A DNA stretch of 64,000 nt, taken from contig NC_092562.1 of assembly GCF_037975245.1 (NCBI RefSeq), positions 30,206,054-30,270,053 of the forward strand, given 5' to 3'. Positions 23,781-35,190 of the stretch are shown here, piece by piece. Positions within the stretch are counted from its first letter, which is position 1. Each line of letters opens with the position of its first letter. The notes under the pieces were generated by a model, which worked only from the letters and a program-made list of their open reading frames with translations, did not search any database and was not told the origin of the DNA. The stretch comes from Apostichopus japonicus (lineage: Eukaryota > Echinodermata > Holothuroidea > Aspidochirotida > Stichopodidae). A program made the position numbers and the translations under genes.

Positions 23781-24403
23781 CAGGCGAATTACTATCAAAG
23801 CGGAGCGACACCATTGGTTGGCGCGCAGCGTACAATACAATTTCTGGTTTTGATAGCCCCCCAGATCACCGGAAATGGCACTTCTCGGGCTTGAAAATGA
23901 CCAACCAGATGTACACTTTTGCCTGAGAACCAAGTTTTTCCCAATAGTTTTTTTTTCATTCATAACCTTTTTCAAGATTGTCACCAGTCACACATCATGT
24001 TCAACCTCATCGCATCTCCTGTGGATCATTGCTTTTGTAGGTACTTCTACGTACGGCGCCCCACAATACCTGTCAGCCCCACTTTTCAAGGTTTTAAGCT
24101 CGTTATTTGTTCAGAATTTGAATAATAAATTCACTTCAAAACATACCCATAATGTTGCACAAAATTTCATCTATGAACAACCAATATAGAAAACCCCCTT
24201 CAATCCCTAACAGACCGGTCAAAATTGCACGAGTAGAGGGAAGTATGATGAAGAATACGTTGGTCAATAAATTTTTGAAAATTCAGACATAGTTAATTTA
24301 TTGGTGTACAAATATTAAAACCTCTTATAACGGCTACTATAAAACTTCGATATCATTAAAAAAAATATGCTCGCCCCCCCCCCCCCCCTTGGATACGCGC
24401 CTG
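23781..24403 (-). repeat. Short copy of the 2.1-kb TIR family, inverted
   Basis: Read on the minus strand, it matches the last third of the element at 1237-3356 over about 600 bp. It runs from CAGGCGCGTATCCAAGGG through the TTAATATTTGTACACCAATA and GACCGGTCTGTTAGGG regions to the GCGCGCCAACCAATGGTG core. Open readings inside it match the corresponding ones in the other copy and look like repeat sequence, not host genes. Confidence 0.75.
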
Positions 24404-24684
24404 CGATTAGAAATCTTGTAGGAAACAGGCCAAATGGAAACCCAGTGAACCCATATCGACGTGGATCATATGTATGATTGTACATACTTACACTCATACA
24501 CAAGAGATGTACAGACATTGTGATAATAATCATGAGTGACAACATGCTATACGGTCACAGGTCACAGAAACGACCACAAAGAGTCATTTACCAGCTCATG
24601 CAGCATGTGTTGGATGAAGTTTATAGCCACCGCCAAATATGATTTGGATAAATAATTTCACGCATTATTTTCTATTTATAGCCA

Positions 24685-25050
24685 CACAAAAAAATTATGC
24701 CACCAAAATGTTGGGGGGGGGGGGGATATTAGATACTACCGTATATCCCCACCTAAAATATTGGCCTTGCGAGGAATTTGCCAAGGGAGGGGCGAAGCAT
24801 GTAGGCAAACTATCTAAGCGTAGCGCCACCATGAGTTGGCGCGAAGCCGCCAAGCGCAAAAGAAAATTTTGGCCGAAAATGCCTCCCAGATCGCTGGAAA
24901 TGGCACTTCCCAGGCCTTGTAAGTTGCATCTAAGCATTTTCTATTTTGAAATTACTAGCGATATCATAAAAAGTACACAAAATATGCTAAAAAAAAACTA
25001 TGCCACCAAATATTGGGGGGGGGGGGGATATTAGATATTATACAACACCT
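24685..25050. repeat. Repeat bracketed by two AT/G-run direct repeats
   Basis: A block reading TATGCCACCAAA, TTGGGGGGGGGGGG and GATATTAGATA occurs at 24697-24735 and again at 25000-25040, enclosing a copy of the shared core module (24808-24934). A related inverted block starts at 25386. Confidence 0.55.
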
Positions 25051-25263
25051 AATTACATTCCGGCCATTTGATTGGTCAATTGCTCGTCGATTGCATGCAA
25101 AATCCGCTCTATTGCACGCTATGATGATAGAACCATGCATTATACTTTTTTGGTAGCACTTTTTTCAATGGTAAGAGAGCAGAGAAACCTGTCTGTTCAA
25201 AACAATCTGTTGCATGAGTGCATTTTACATCCAATTATATCCGAATTTGAAGGTGTTGTATTC

Positions 25264-25334
25264 GTTGAAAGATGTAATTTGTTCCATTCAACTCGGCTGC
25301 GCCTCGTTGAATGGAGCAAATTACATCTTTCAAC
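25264..25334. repeat. 71-bp hairpin with 29-bp arms
   Basis: The arms at 25264-25292 and 25306-25334 are complementary with one mismatch. The left arm starts GTTGAAAGATGTAATTTG; the loop is TCGGCTGCGCCTC. It may be a miniature foldback element. Confidence 0.85.
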
Positions 25335-26082
25335 TCATGAAATATTTGCACTATTGCACTCATAACCATTCATTATTTGTATACTATATCCCCCAACCTA
25401 AAATATTGGGGGGACATGCTCCCCCGCCCCCCCCCCCCAATGATCGCCGCCCATGGCTGTGTAGGACTCGGTTCCACTCTCTCTGGAGTCCTGGAGGAAG
25501 TGTTCCTACTGTACGTGTTGGTTGGTGTGTAACCTGTAGACCTGAGGTAATAATGCGAGAGAGAGAGAGAGAGAGCAAGAGCAGAACCTGTAGTTGGAAA
25601 GATGGAAAGAATAGCGCTGGGATATCTGCATCAGTCATTTTCTGAGCTTCTGAAACAAAAGATAGTGGTGAGACATGGTGAAAACAGCGGGATGAGTTAA
25701 TGATGAAAATGAAATGAAATGTATTGTAAGTAGTCTGTGAAGAACTGAAGAAAAGGAGCATGATGTTATATCGTCTTATTCTCAACGAAAACTGTAAAAG
25801 CAATTCTATAGTGACATATATCTGACCAGTGCGAAAACGACAGATCGAGCTAATTGCTCTAGCGACCTTGGAAATTGACGAATTTAGCTTGAAAGTCAAT
25901 AAAACAAATACTTGTGGTACACCTTTGTTACAATGGCCGACGAGACCAAATCTCAAGTGTCCAAGGTAACCAGTATCCCCCTCTGCCCCCCCATCACCCC
26001 CCCCATAAACGAAAAGAAAGGAAAATGAAACATGATTTGGTTGAACGTGCCAGACGGCAAGAGTGTACGGGACAACCATCGT
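25335..26082. other. Intergenic with G/C runs and a (GA)n tract
   Basis: Holds an inverted ATATTGGGGGG/CCCCCCCCC repeat at 25386-25440 and a GA dinucleotide tract at 25557-25575. I recognise no gene. Confidence 0.4.
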
Positions 26083-26600
26083 ACGTGTACCAGAGCCGTA
26101 TATAGAGAGAGTTTGGCCAACTGGCGATTTGTGACGTCACACGCAAACCATGGGCATCAAAATAGGTCCAGTTGTCGTTACCAGTTGCGCGAAACACGAA
26201 AAACACCACACACAATATATAGCAGCTTTGCAAACTGTGCTCGTTGCGAACAAACGAAGCGACTCAGAATGTCAGATTTTGACAGGCATACGAGGAACAA
26301 AATGGATATCAGGTAATGAATTAGAGTATGCGTTATTTAATGACATTTACGTTTAACTTCACACCTGAAATGCATAGAAAACTAGCTGAAAACCTGTCAT
26401 TACACTTGTTTTATTTTACGCCTCATACTACTAGTCCTACTTTAGTCATACAAACGAAAAGCACACATCATAGTCCTGGCTAGGCTAGATTACAGACGCA
26501 CAACTATAGCATCAGGCCTACATTAATAGATCCTTCAATTAAATAAAGTAGACCTACACATAAAATGACAATTTATGCTTCACTGATCTTTTCAGGTTTG

Positions 26601-26914
26601 CCAAAAAGTAGTTGTACCAGAGGTCATTGTATTAAACTCCAGAAGTTACATAGTAGGATTAATATTCGGCATAACTTTTTCTCTAAAGTCTAATACAACT
26701 TATACAAGGGTTGTGAATGGATGAAATGGTTTGCCTGAGAAGGTTGAATTGCAAGTAGTGTGAATGGGTTTAAGAATACTTTGGATGAGTACATTAAGCA
26801 TTGTAATTGGGTATGACATTTGATGTCCTCGGTTTTATTCCTCTCATATAGCCTTAGGGTCCTTAATGGGGACTTGAATGTCTCTCCTGGTCTTTTTTTC
26901 TACTAAACTAAACT
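26601..26914 (+). mobile_element. CR1-like LINE 3' end inside E1
   Basis: From GTAGTTGTACCAGAGGTCAT to CTACTAAACTAAAC it matches the 3' end of the LINE at 43530-44526, including the TTCGGCATAACTTTTT and GTCCTTAATGGGGACTTGA stretches. The same piece lies at the mirror position in E2, so it was in the P-like element before the pair formed. Confidence 0.8.
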
Positions 26915-27519
26915 ATATACTTGAGTGTAGGAGTTAGCAATAGTTGGGAGTCTGTGGGCAAACCTAAGAATGATATTGTGGTGTTAATTTCTCAGGAATG
27001 TAGTACTAGGCTATAGTAGGTGCAACAGATTGAATGGGTCTGTCGAGAAAAAAAAAACCTGCAACAACTGAATACTGGTGTATGTTGTAGCTTATGTATT
27101 TTCCATTAACATATATACTATACGGTCATGTCCTTAATAAGGTTTCATGGATCACACTGACATAGTGTGCCTACTTGTCAGTGTTGTCAACTGAGCACAG
27201 GGCTGATGACATCATTCAGTTTGTTATTATGCAGACAGCAAATGGCCATAATGATAATTATTAATTGTTACTTATTCTTCATACTGCCCTTACTTGCCTT
27301 ACCTGAACAGTGATGTATAAAAATGCAAGAAGTCGTTAAGCTTTTCATTTAAGAATCGTTTCAGCCTGTCCTATTTCAAACATATGATTGGCAGGTTTCC
27401 GCGTTACATAGCTTATCAAAATGGAGCTGTTCTGTAAAGCAAGAAAATCACACATATGCATGCATACAAACACACTCATATATAACAATTTCTGAATATC
27501 TTTTCAGCTGCCCAAAGGT

Positions 27520-28150
27520 ACTGGAATGCAAGCTCTGTTGGGTGAATTAAAAAACCCTCATTGTACTCTTTTATCATGGTCAGCGTAGCTGGAACCAGCA
27601 ATGATGGTGATGTGGATTTGACAGTACCTAGACACGAATTCAATAGCTGCTTTGTGTTGAAGTGGGCTCAACTTGCTCAAGGCCATGACAGGATGACGAC
27701 TAGACATTAGGATGAGTTATCTGTTGCAGAGCTCTATAAACCAGGCAGTTGTTAAAACATCCATTGGGTGACCCTCACAGTCTACCAGGCACTGCATCGC
27801 AGAAGCAAAATGAAGTGTGTGTTATACCTTCATCTTATGAGAGTGGAATGGTATCAGTGTGGCCTCTGTCAATTTGGCTTCAAGTCTTTGTTTTCTTGAA
27901 AGCTGAGAAGATCTTTCATTGGTTTCACACTGACCTCTGTACTTGACAATTCATGTGTATTTGCCAGCTCAGGAGGAAGCCAGATTTTAATTACATTAAC
28001 CAATGCTGACTTTTTTTTGGACATGTGGTACATCTGCAAGGAGGTGAAGGAAGCAGTTGGAGTTGCATGGATGTGGAATCTTGTTGATAGTCTGGCAGTC
28101 TTATCCACAGATTATCCCAAAGCTTCTCCACATTGCCACATTCAGAACTT
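27520..28150 (-). pseudogene. Decayed P-type transposase remnant in E1
   Basis: This is the mirror copy of the remnant in E2 (32500-33130), with the same pieces DLLSFQENKDLKPN, HTLHFASAMQCL and MSSRHPVMALS spread over two frames. Open readings on the plus strand here are shadows. Confidence 0.55.
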
Positions 28151-30319
28151 ATTACATTGATGAACTTGAAAATTGCAGGAATCTAACGAAGCACCCATCA
28201 AGGGAATTTGTTTGTATAATTATTGAAAGCTGTGACCTTCTGATGTGACAGACTAATGTGAAATAAAGGGCAGTAGATTACCTTGTAAATGAACCTTGTT
28301 ATTGTCTGATTGTATCTAATGTTTGCAAAATTTTAAGTTGCATGCTACCAATTGAAACATAATTCTTTCTCTATTAATGGGATAAAAATACTTCTCCTTA
28401 AAGGGTGTGGAGACTCCCGCACAAAGAAACGTCTCATGCCGGTTATCTGACCTAGTTTCGAATGCGGTGTAACAGAAGTGTTAGACACCACCATTGACCC
28501 CAGAAAATACGCATACAGCTTGCTACCATCTGTAAATAGACATTAGTGTACAGTCAATACAAACATCACAGTCAATACCCACAACACAGTGCACATAGCA
28601 GCGTGGACATCTCAGGTCTAGATAAAAGATAACAAGGTCTCAGGTTTCATTACTGTCTGCATTTTGTAGCGACACAAAAAAAACTTCACTTGCAAGCAAC
28701 GGAAAGTAAACTTTTTCAGAGCGCGGCATGCGGTTTAGGGCAAGTCTTCAATACCTTTAAATATACTGCATCGGTTGTTGTCACTTGATCATTTGCTTGT
28801 GTGTGAGCTAAACAGCTTAAATAATAAGTAAAAAAATAATACAAACTTTCAAATTGCCAGATATTTACTTACTCAAAATCATTATCCAATCATGATTTGT
28901 TGCTATTCTTGAGTCCATTATTCAGATGATGAGGCAGATTCCCTTCAACTCTCCATGATGAAGGTAAAACCTTATATCTTAACCAACTGCCATTGAGTGT
29001 CCATTTGAAAGTTTCAAACACACAAGTGCATTGATTAAAACAAAGACTTTATTGCTGTGGTTGCAGGAACTGGATTTCAGTCTAGTAGTCACTCACCAGG
29101 TTTGTCATTATGACAGTCTGCTAACTGTAGCTTTTTATGTTAGGAGTTTTTCTTCAGAGCACATGTCACCTTTGATTTGTAAAAAAAGTCCTGAAATTCA
29201 GGGAATTAAAATTTACTGTCTAAAGATAATTTAAAAAGATTTTTTTTAACTTCAATCGTCAATGTGGGTGTCAATTAAGGGAATAAGGAGGTACTGATGC
29301 AACTTTGATAAATGATAGTTGACTGCATCCAAATTAAACCAAGGCCTAGGCTAAACTTTTGAAGAAGAAAAAATTAGGCTGAATTCATGTTAGCCTAAAA
29401 AGGCTAGGCCAATGCTGACAATTAACACAAACCAAGATCATTTAACCATTTGGGCACTTGTTTATGGCATACTAAAAGGGTCTATATAATTAGGCCTGTA
29501 TGTGTACACAACCCACAAGTTGCCAATGAGTATAGACCTAGCCTAACTAGTTTAGGCCTAGGCTACTTTGTTTTCCTTAGACCTAGTTGAATTGGGCCTT
29601 ATACTGTGCCATATTATGTAATGTGCTATAACAGTTGTAGTAATAGCAAGAATGGTCCAGGTCTAACTAAGCCCAGGCTTAACTTATGCTTCGGGCTTAA
29701 CTAAGGATTAGGGCTTTACGTGATGCCTAGAGGCTAGCCCACCCTTTTACATTAAACTAAAAGTGATACTTTTATAGCCTGGCTAGGCATACAATAACTA
29801 GGAATTAGGATAACTATATGTGCGACTGAAACTGCCATGCCTATGATTAGGAGAGCTGGCATAATGAAATCGAATTTGTGGATCGTAAAACGAGAGAGAA
29901 TAGCCATGCATGTAATTACAGAAACCAGTCTGAACGTAAAATTCTCGCATTGCTTGTACATTACTCGTATTACACTAGGGCCTATGGCTAGTATGGGCCT
30001 AGGCTACACAGACTTTTTTTCATTAGATCTCCATCTTGTTCTTTCTACTTCCAAAAATTCCTCTTCTTTTATGGTCAGTCGGATAATCAAACAACAATAT
30101 CCATGTTCTGACCGATTGCAGCATCTCCAGCACCATTTCTTTCATAATTTCGTACTTTTTTCGTGTACACAAACGATAGTCTATACACTGTGAGTATGCG
30201 TGTCGTCTGCTATAAAGTTTTCAAGTGGACCTATTTTACCACCCTGTGTGGGCGTTTTCCCTCTCGACCAATCCAAATCGGTTACATGGTTGGCCAAACT
30301 CTCTCTATATACGGCTCTG

Positions 30320-30327
30320 ACGTGTAC
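30320..30327 (+). other. Shared 8-bp target site between the two P-like elements
   Basis: ACGTGTAC is the only sequence between the two inward-facing termini. The same 8 bp in the same orientation occur outside E1 (26083-26090) and outside E2 (34564-34571). Three direct copies mean two insertion events at one site, not one inverted duplication. Confidence 0.9.
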
Positions 30328-32499
30328 CAGAGCCGTATATAGAGAGAGTTTGGCCAACCATGTAACCGATTTGGATTGGTCGAGAGGGAAAACGCCCACA
30401 CAGGGTGGTAAAATAGGTCCACTTGAAAACTTTATAGCAGACGACACGCATACTCACAGTGTATAGACTATCGTTTTGTACACGAAAAAAGTACGAAATT
30501 ATGAAAGAAATGGTGCTGGGGATGCTGCAATCGGTCAGAACATGGATATTGTTGTTCGATTATCCCACTGACCATAAAAGAAGAGGAATTTTTTGGAAGT
30601 AGAAAGAACAAGATGGAGATCTAATGAAAAAAAGTCTGTGTAGCCTAGGCCCATACTAGCCATAGGCCCTAGTGTAATACGAGTAATGTACAAGCAATGC
30701 GAGAATTTTACGTTCAGACTGGTTTCTGTAATTACATGCATGGCTATTCTCTCTCGTTTTACGATCCACAAATTCGATTTCATTATGCCAGCTCTCCTAA
30801 TCATAGGCATGGCAGTTTCAGTCGCACATATAGTTATCCTAATTCCTAGTTATTGTATGCCTAGGCTATGCCTAGCCTAAAAAAGTATCACTTTTAGTTC
30901 TATGTAAAAGGGTGGGCTAGCCTCTAGGCATCACGTAAAGCCCTAATCCTTAGTTAAGCCCGAAGCATAAGTTAAGCCTGGGCTTAGTTAGACCTGGACC
31001 ATTCTTGCTATTACTACAACTGTTATAGCACATTACATAATATGGCACAGTATAAGGCCCAATTAAACTAGGTCTAAGGAAAACAAAGTAGCCTAGGCCT
31101 AAACTAGTTAGGCTAGGTCTATACTCATGGCAACTTGTGGGTTGTGTACACATACAGGCCTAATTATATAGACCCTTTTAGTATGTCATAAACAAGTGCC
31201 CAAATGGTTAAATGATCTTGGTTTGTGTTAATTGTCAGCATTGGCCTAGCCTTTTTAGGCTAACATGAATTCAGCCTAATTTTTTCTTCTTCAAAAGTAT
31301 AGCCTAGGCCTTGGTTTAATTTGGATGCAGTCAACTATCATTTATCAAAGTTGCATCAGTACCTCCTTGGCCTTAATTGACACCCACATTGACGATTGAA
31401 GTTAAAAAAAACCTTTTTAAATTATCTTTAGACAGTAAATTTTAACTCCCTGAATTTCAGGACTTTTTTTACAAATCAAAGGTGACATGTGCTTTGAAGA
31501 AAAACTCCTAACATAAAAAGCCACAGTTAGCAGACTGTGATAATGACAAACCTGGTGAGTGACTTCTAGACTGAAATCCAGTTCCTGCAACCACAGCAAT
31601 AAAGTCTTTGTTTTAATCAATGCACTTGTGTGTTTGAAACTTTCAAATGGACACTCAATGGCAGTTGGTTAAGATATAAGGTTTTACCTTCATCATGGAG
31701 AGTCGAAGGGAATCTGCCTCATCATCTGAATAATGGACTCAAGGATAGCAACAAATCATGATTGGATAATGATTTTGAGCAAGTAAATATCTGGCAATTT
31801 GAAAGTTTGTATTACTTTTTTACATATTATTTAAGCTGTTTAGCTCACACACAAGCAAATGATCAAGTGACAACAACCGATGCAGTATATTTAAAGGTAT
31901 TGAAGACTTGCCCTAAACCGCATGCCGCGCTCTGAAAAAGTTTACTTTCCGTTGCTTGCAAGTGAAGTTTTTTTTGTGTCGCTACAAAATGCAGACAGTA
32001 ATGAAACCCGATACCTTGTTATCTTTTATCTAGACCTGAGATGTCCACGCTGCTATGTGCACTGTGTTGTGGGTATTGACTGTGATGTTTGTATTGACTG
32101 TACACTAATGTCTATTTACTGATGGTAGCAAGCTGTATGTGTATTTTCTGGGATCAATGGTGGTGTCTAACACTTCTGTTACACCGCATTCGAATCTAGG
32201 TCAGATAACCGGCATGAGACGTTTCTTTGTGCGGGAGTCTCCACACCCTTTAAGGAGAAGTATTTATATCCCATTAATAGAGAAAGAATTATGTTTCAAT
32301 TGGTAGCATGCAACTTAAAATTTTGCAAACATTAGATACAATCAAACAATAACAAGGTTCATTTACAAGGTAATCTACTGCCCTTTATTTCACATTAGTC
32401 TGTCACATCAGAAGGTCACAGCTTTCAATAATTATACAAACAAATTCCCTTGATGGGTGCTTCGTTAGATTCCTGCAATTTTCAAGTTTATCAATGTAA

Positions 32500-33130
32500 T
32501 AAGTTCTGAATGTGGCAATGTGGAGAAGCTTTGGGATAATCTGTGGATAAGACTGCCAGACTATCAACAAGATTCCACATCCATGCAACTCCAACTGCTT
32601 CCTTCACCTCCTTGCAGATGTACCACATGTCCAAAAAAAAGTCAGCATTGGTTAATGTAATTAAAATCTGGCTTCCTCCTGAGCTGGCAAATACACATGA
32701 ATTGTCAAGTACAGAGGTCAGTGTGAAACCACTGAGAGATCTTCTCAGCTTTCAAGAAAACAAAGACTTGAAGCCAAATTGACAGAGGCCACACTGATAC
32801 CATTCCACTCTCATAAGATGAAGGTATCACACACACTTCATTTTGCTTCTGCGATGCAGTGCCTGGTAGACTGTGAGGGTCACCCAATGGATGTTTTAAC
32901 AACTGCCTGGTTTATAGAGCTCTACAACAGATAATTCATCCTAATGTCTAGTCGTCATCCTGTCATGGCCTTGAGCAAGTTGAACCCACTTCAGCACAAA
33001 GCAGCTATTGAATTCTTGTCTAGGTACTGTCAAATCCACATCACCATCATTGCTGGTTCCAGCTACGCTGACCATGATAAAAGAGTACAATGAGGGTTTT
33101 TTACTTCACCCAACAGAGCTTGCATTCCAG
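32500..33130 (+). pseudogene. Decayed P-type transposase remnant in E2
   Basis: One frame reads MYHMSKKKSALVNVIKIWLP and then DLLSFQENKDLKPN. After a frameshift, another reads HKMKVSHTLHFASAMQCL and DVLTTAWFIELYNR, a stop, then FILMSSRHPVMALSKLN. The layout (a QENxDL segment, then KMKV with A and S residues, then a FxxLNSR-like segment) resembles the P-element/THAP9 transposase C-terminal half. At least one frameshift and one stop make it non-functional. No THAP zinc finger was found. The P assignment rests on this together with TIR and duplication lengths. Confidence 0.55.
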
Positions 33131-33737
33131 TACCATTGGGCAGCTGAAAAGATATTCAGAAATTGTTATATATGAGTGTGTTTGTATGCATGCATAATAA
33201 TGCGTGATTTTCTTGCTTTACAGAACAGCTCCATTTTGATAAGCTATGTAACGTGTAAACCTGCCAATCATATGTTTGAAATAGGACAGGCTGAAACGAT
33301 TCTTAAATGAAAAGCTTAAAGACTTCTTGCATTTTTATACATCACTGTTCAGGTAAGGCCAGTAAGGGCAGTATGAAGAATAAGTAACAATTAATAATTA
33401 TCATTATGGCCATTTGCTGTCTGCATAAAAACAAACTGAATGATGTCATCAGCCCTATGCTCAGTTGACAAAACTGACAAGTAGGCACACTATGTCAGTG
33501 TGATCCATGAAACCTCATTAAGGACATGACCGTATAGTATATATGTTAATGGAAAATACATAAGCTACAACATACACCAGTATTCAGTTGTTGCAGGGTT
33601 TTTTTTTCTCGACAGACCCATTCAATCTGTTGCACCTACTATAGCCTAGTACTACATTCCTGAGAAATTAACACCACAATATCAGTCTTAGGTTTGCCCA
33701 CAGACTCCCAACTATTGCTAACTCCTACACTCAAGTA

Positions 33738-34053
33738 TATAGTTTAGTTTAGTAGAAAAAATGACCAGGAGAGACATTCAAGTCCCCATTAAGGACCCTA
33801 AGGCTATATGAGAGGAATAAAACCGAGGACATCAAATGTCATACCCAATTACAATGCTTAATGTACTCATCCAAAGTATTCTTAAACCCATACACACTAC
33901 TTGCAATTCAACCTTCTCAGGCAAACCATTCAATCCATTCACAACCCTTGTATAAGTTGTATTAGACTTTAGAGAAAAAGTTATGCCGAATATTAATCCT
34001 ACTATGTAACTTCTGGAGTTTAATACAATGACCTCTGGTACAACTACTTTTTG
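33738..34053 (-). mobile_element. CR1-like LINE 3' end inside E2
   Basis: Mirror copy of the fragment at 26601-26914, on the opposite strand. It ends with the GTTTAGTTTAGTAG complement of the LINE tail. Confidence 0.8.
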
Positions 34054-34571
34054 GCAAACCTGAAAGATCAGTGAAGCATAAATTGTCATTTTATGTGTAG
34101 GCCTACTTTATTTAATTGAAGGATCTATTAATGTAGGCCTGATGCTATAGTTGTGCGTCTGTAATCTAGCCTAGCCAGGACTGTGATGTGTGCTTTTCGT
34201 TTGTATGACTAAAGTAGGACTAGTAGTATGAGGCGTAAAATAAAACAAGTGTAATGACAGGTTTTCAGCTAGTTTTCTATGCATTTCAGGTGTGAAGATA
34301 AACGTAAATGTCATTAACTAACGCATACTCTAATTCATTACCTGATATCCATTTTGTTCCTCGTATGCCTGTCAAAATCTGACATTCTGAGTCGCTTCGT
34401 TTGTTCGCAACGAGCACAGTGTGCAAAGCTGCTATATATTGTGTGTGGTGTTTTTCGTGTTTCGCGCAACTGGTAACGACAACTGGACCTATTTTGATGC
34501 CCATGGTTTGCGTGTGACGTCACAAATCGCCAGTTGGCCAAACTCTCTCTATATACGGCTCTGACGTGTAC

Positions 34572-35093
34572 GAACTAAATATGCCCTCTAAATAATTATA
34601 CGTTACTTTTATTCCCCATATGTAATAATGGTTGATTCCAATATTTCTTTTCAAAAGTTCGAGCCAATGACGTAGTTTGCACAAGGAAGTAACGATGTAT
34701 CCTAAACAAAGACAACTCTACGGCAGTCTAAGCACGTACTAGGCTACTGTACATCGATAGTCACTCTCCAAACACGAATCTATTTGCATATCTTCGACGA
34801 TTTGAATTCCTTGAGAAGTTGTCATAAAATAACACACGAACCTACCAACTACTGAGCTGTTGGTAGGGTGACACGAAAGCCAGGAAGTACCAGCACACAA
34901 CAAGTTCTCTCTTTACTCATCACTGTGCAGCTCGCGTAGTAAACGATGGCAGAACAACACGCAGACTACACAGTGTTCGGTTAGGCTCCAAACTGTACCC
35001 ACTGCCAACAACACACGTATCACCACCTTACACAGGGTGCAAATCAGGAACTCCTCAGCCTTATCAAGGCCGACTGCCTTTATTGTGAACGAA
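34572..35093 (+). promoter_or_regulatory. Presumed promoter and 5' UTR of the Tie-like gene
   Basis: This 522-bp stretch between E2 and the start codon is the only unique sequence upstream of the gene, so core promoter and 5' UTR should lie here or inside E2. I see no clear TATA box. Confidence 0.35.
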
Positions 35094-35190
35094 ATGGCTA
35101 GCATTGTACGTGGAAGTAGGAGTCCCGTGTTGTTAACTGCGACTGTAACAGTGCTTCTATTATTTCTGTTAAAATTCGCTCCTGCATTTG
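35094..35190 (+). CDS. Tie-like exon 1: start codon and signal peptide
   Basis: ATG followed by [14 protein letters not shown] and the hydrophobic core [17 protein letters not shown] gives a typical signal peptide that nearly fills the exon. The exon ends phase 1 at TTTG|GTAAGT, and the leftover G completes a Gly codon with the exon at 46094. An in-frame GTG upstream at 35037 is less likely as a start. Confidence 0.65.

Larger units (their letters stand above)
26091..30319 (-). mobile_element. P-like transposon E1 (4229 bp), first of a head-to-head pair
   Basis: It starts CAGAGCCGTATATAGAGAG and ends in the complement. The terminal inverted repeat is 31 bp and perfect. ACGTGTAC flanks it at 26083-26090 and 30320-30327. 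TIR length and 8-bp duplication are those of Drosophila P elements. A decayed minus-strand transposase remnant lies at about 28150-27520, and a CR1-like LINE 3' end sits inside. The whole element is almost identical to the inverted copy E2. A TGACGTCA palindrome lies about 40 bp inside the outer end. Confidence 0.8.
30328..34563 (+). mobile_element. P-like transposon E2 (4236 bp), inverted partner of E1
   Basis: Same 31-bp terminal repeats and 8-bp flanks as E1, in the opposite orientation. A few small differences distinguish the copies, for example near 31365 against 29280 and near 32735 against 27910. The transposase remnant reads on the plus strand, so the 5' ends of the two copies face each other across the 8-bp spacer. 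E2 ends 530 bp before the start codon of the Tie-like gene. Confidence 0.8.

Noticed and set aside
24685-25050. Direct repeats as two short LTRs
   Set aside because: They lack TG...CA ends and a target duplication and are dominated by a G run.
29837-30810. Paired open frames around the palindrome centre
   Set aside because: They are mirror images arising from the inverted P-like ends; no conserved domain is seen.
26091-34563. The pair as hAT elements because of CAGAG ends and 8-bp duplications
   Set aside because: The 31-bp perfect terminal repeat and the KMKV...SSRHP-type coding remnant fit P elements better. hAT remains the main alternative.
26083-34571. The large palindrome as an assembly artefact
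   Set aside because: A foldback artefact would also invert the flanking 8 bp, but all three ACGTGTAC copies point the same way, and the arms differ at several places. Long reads would still be the final test.
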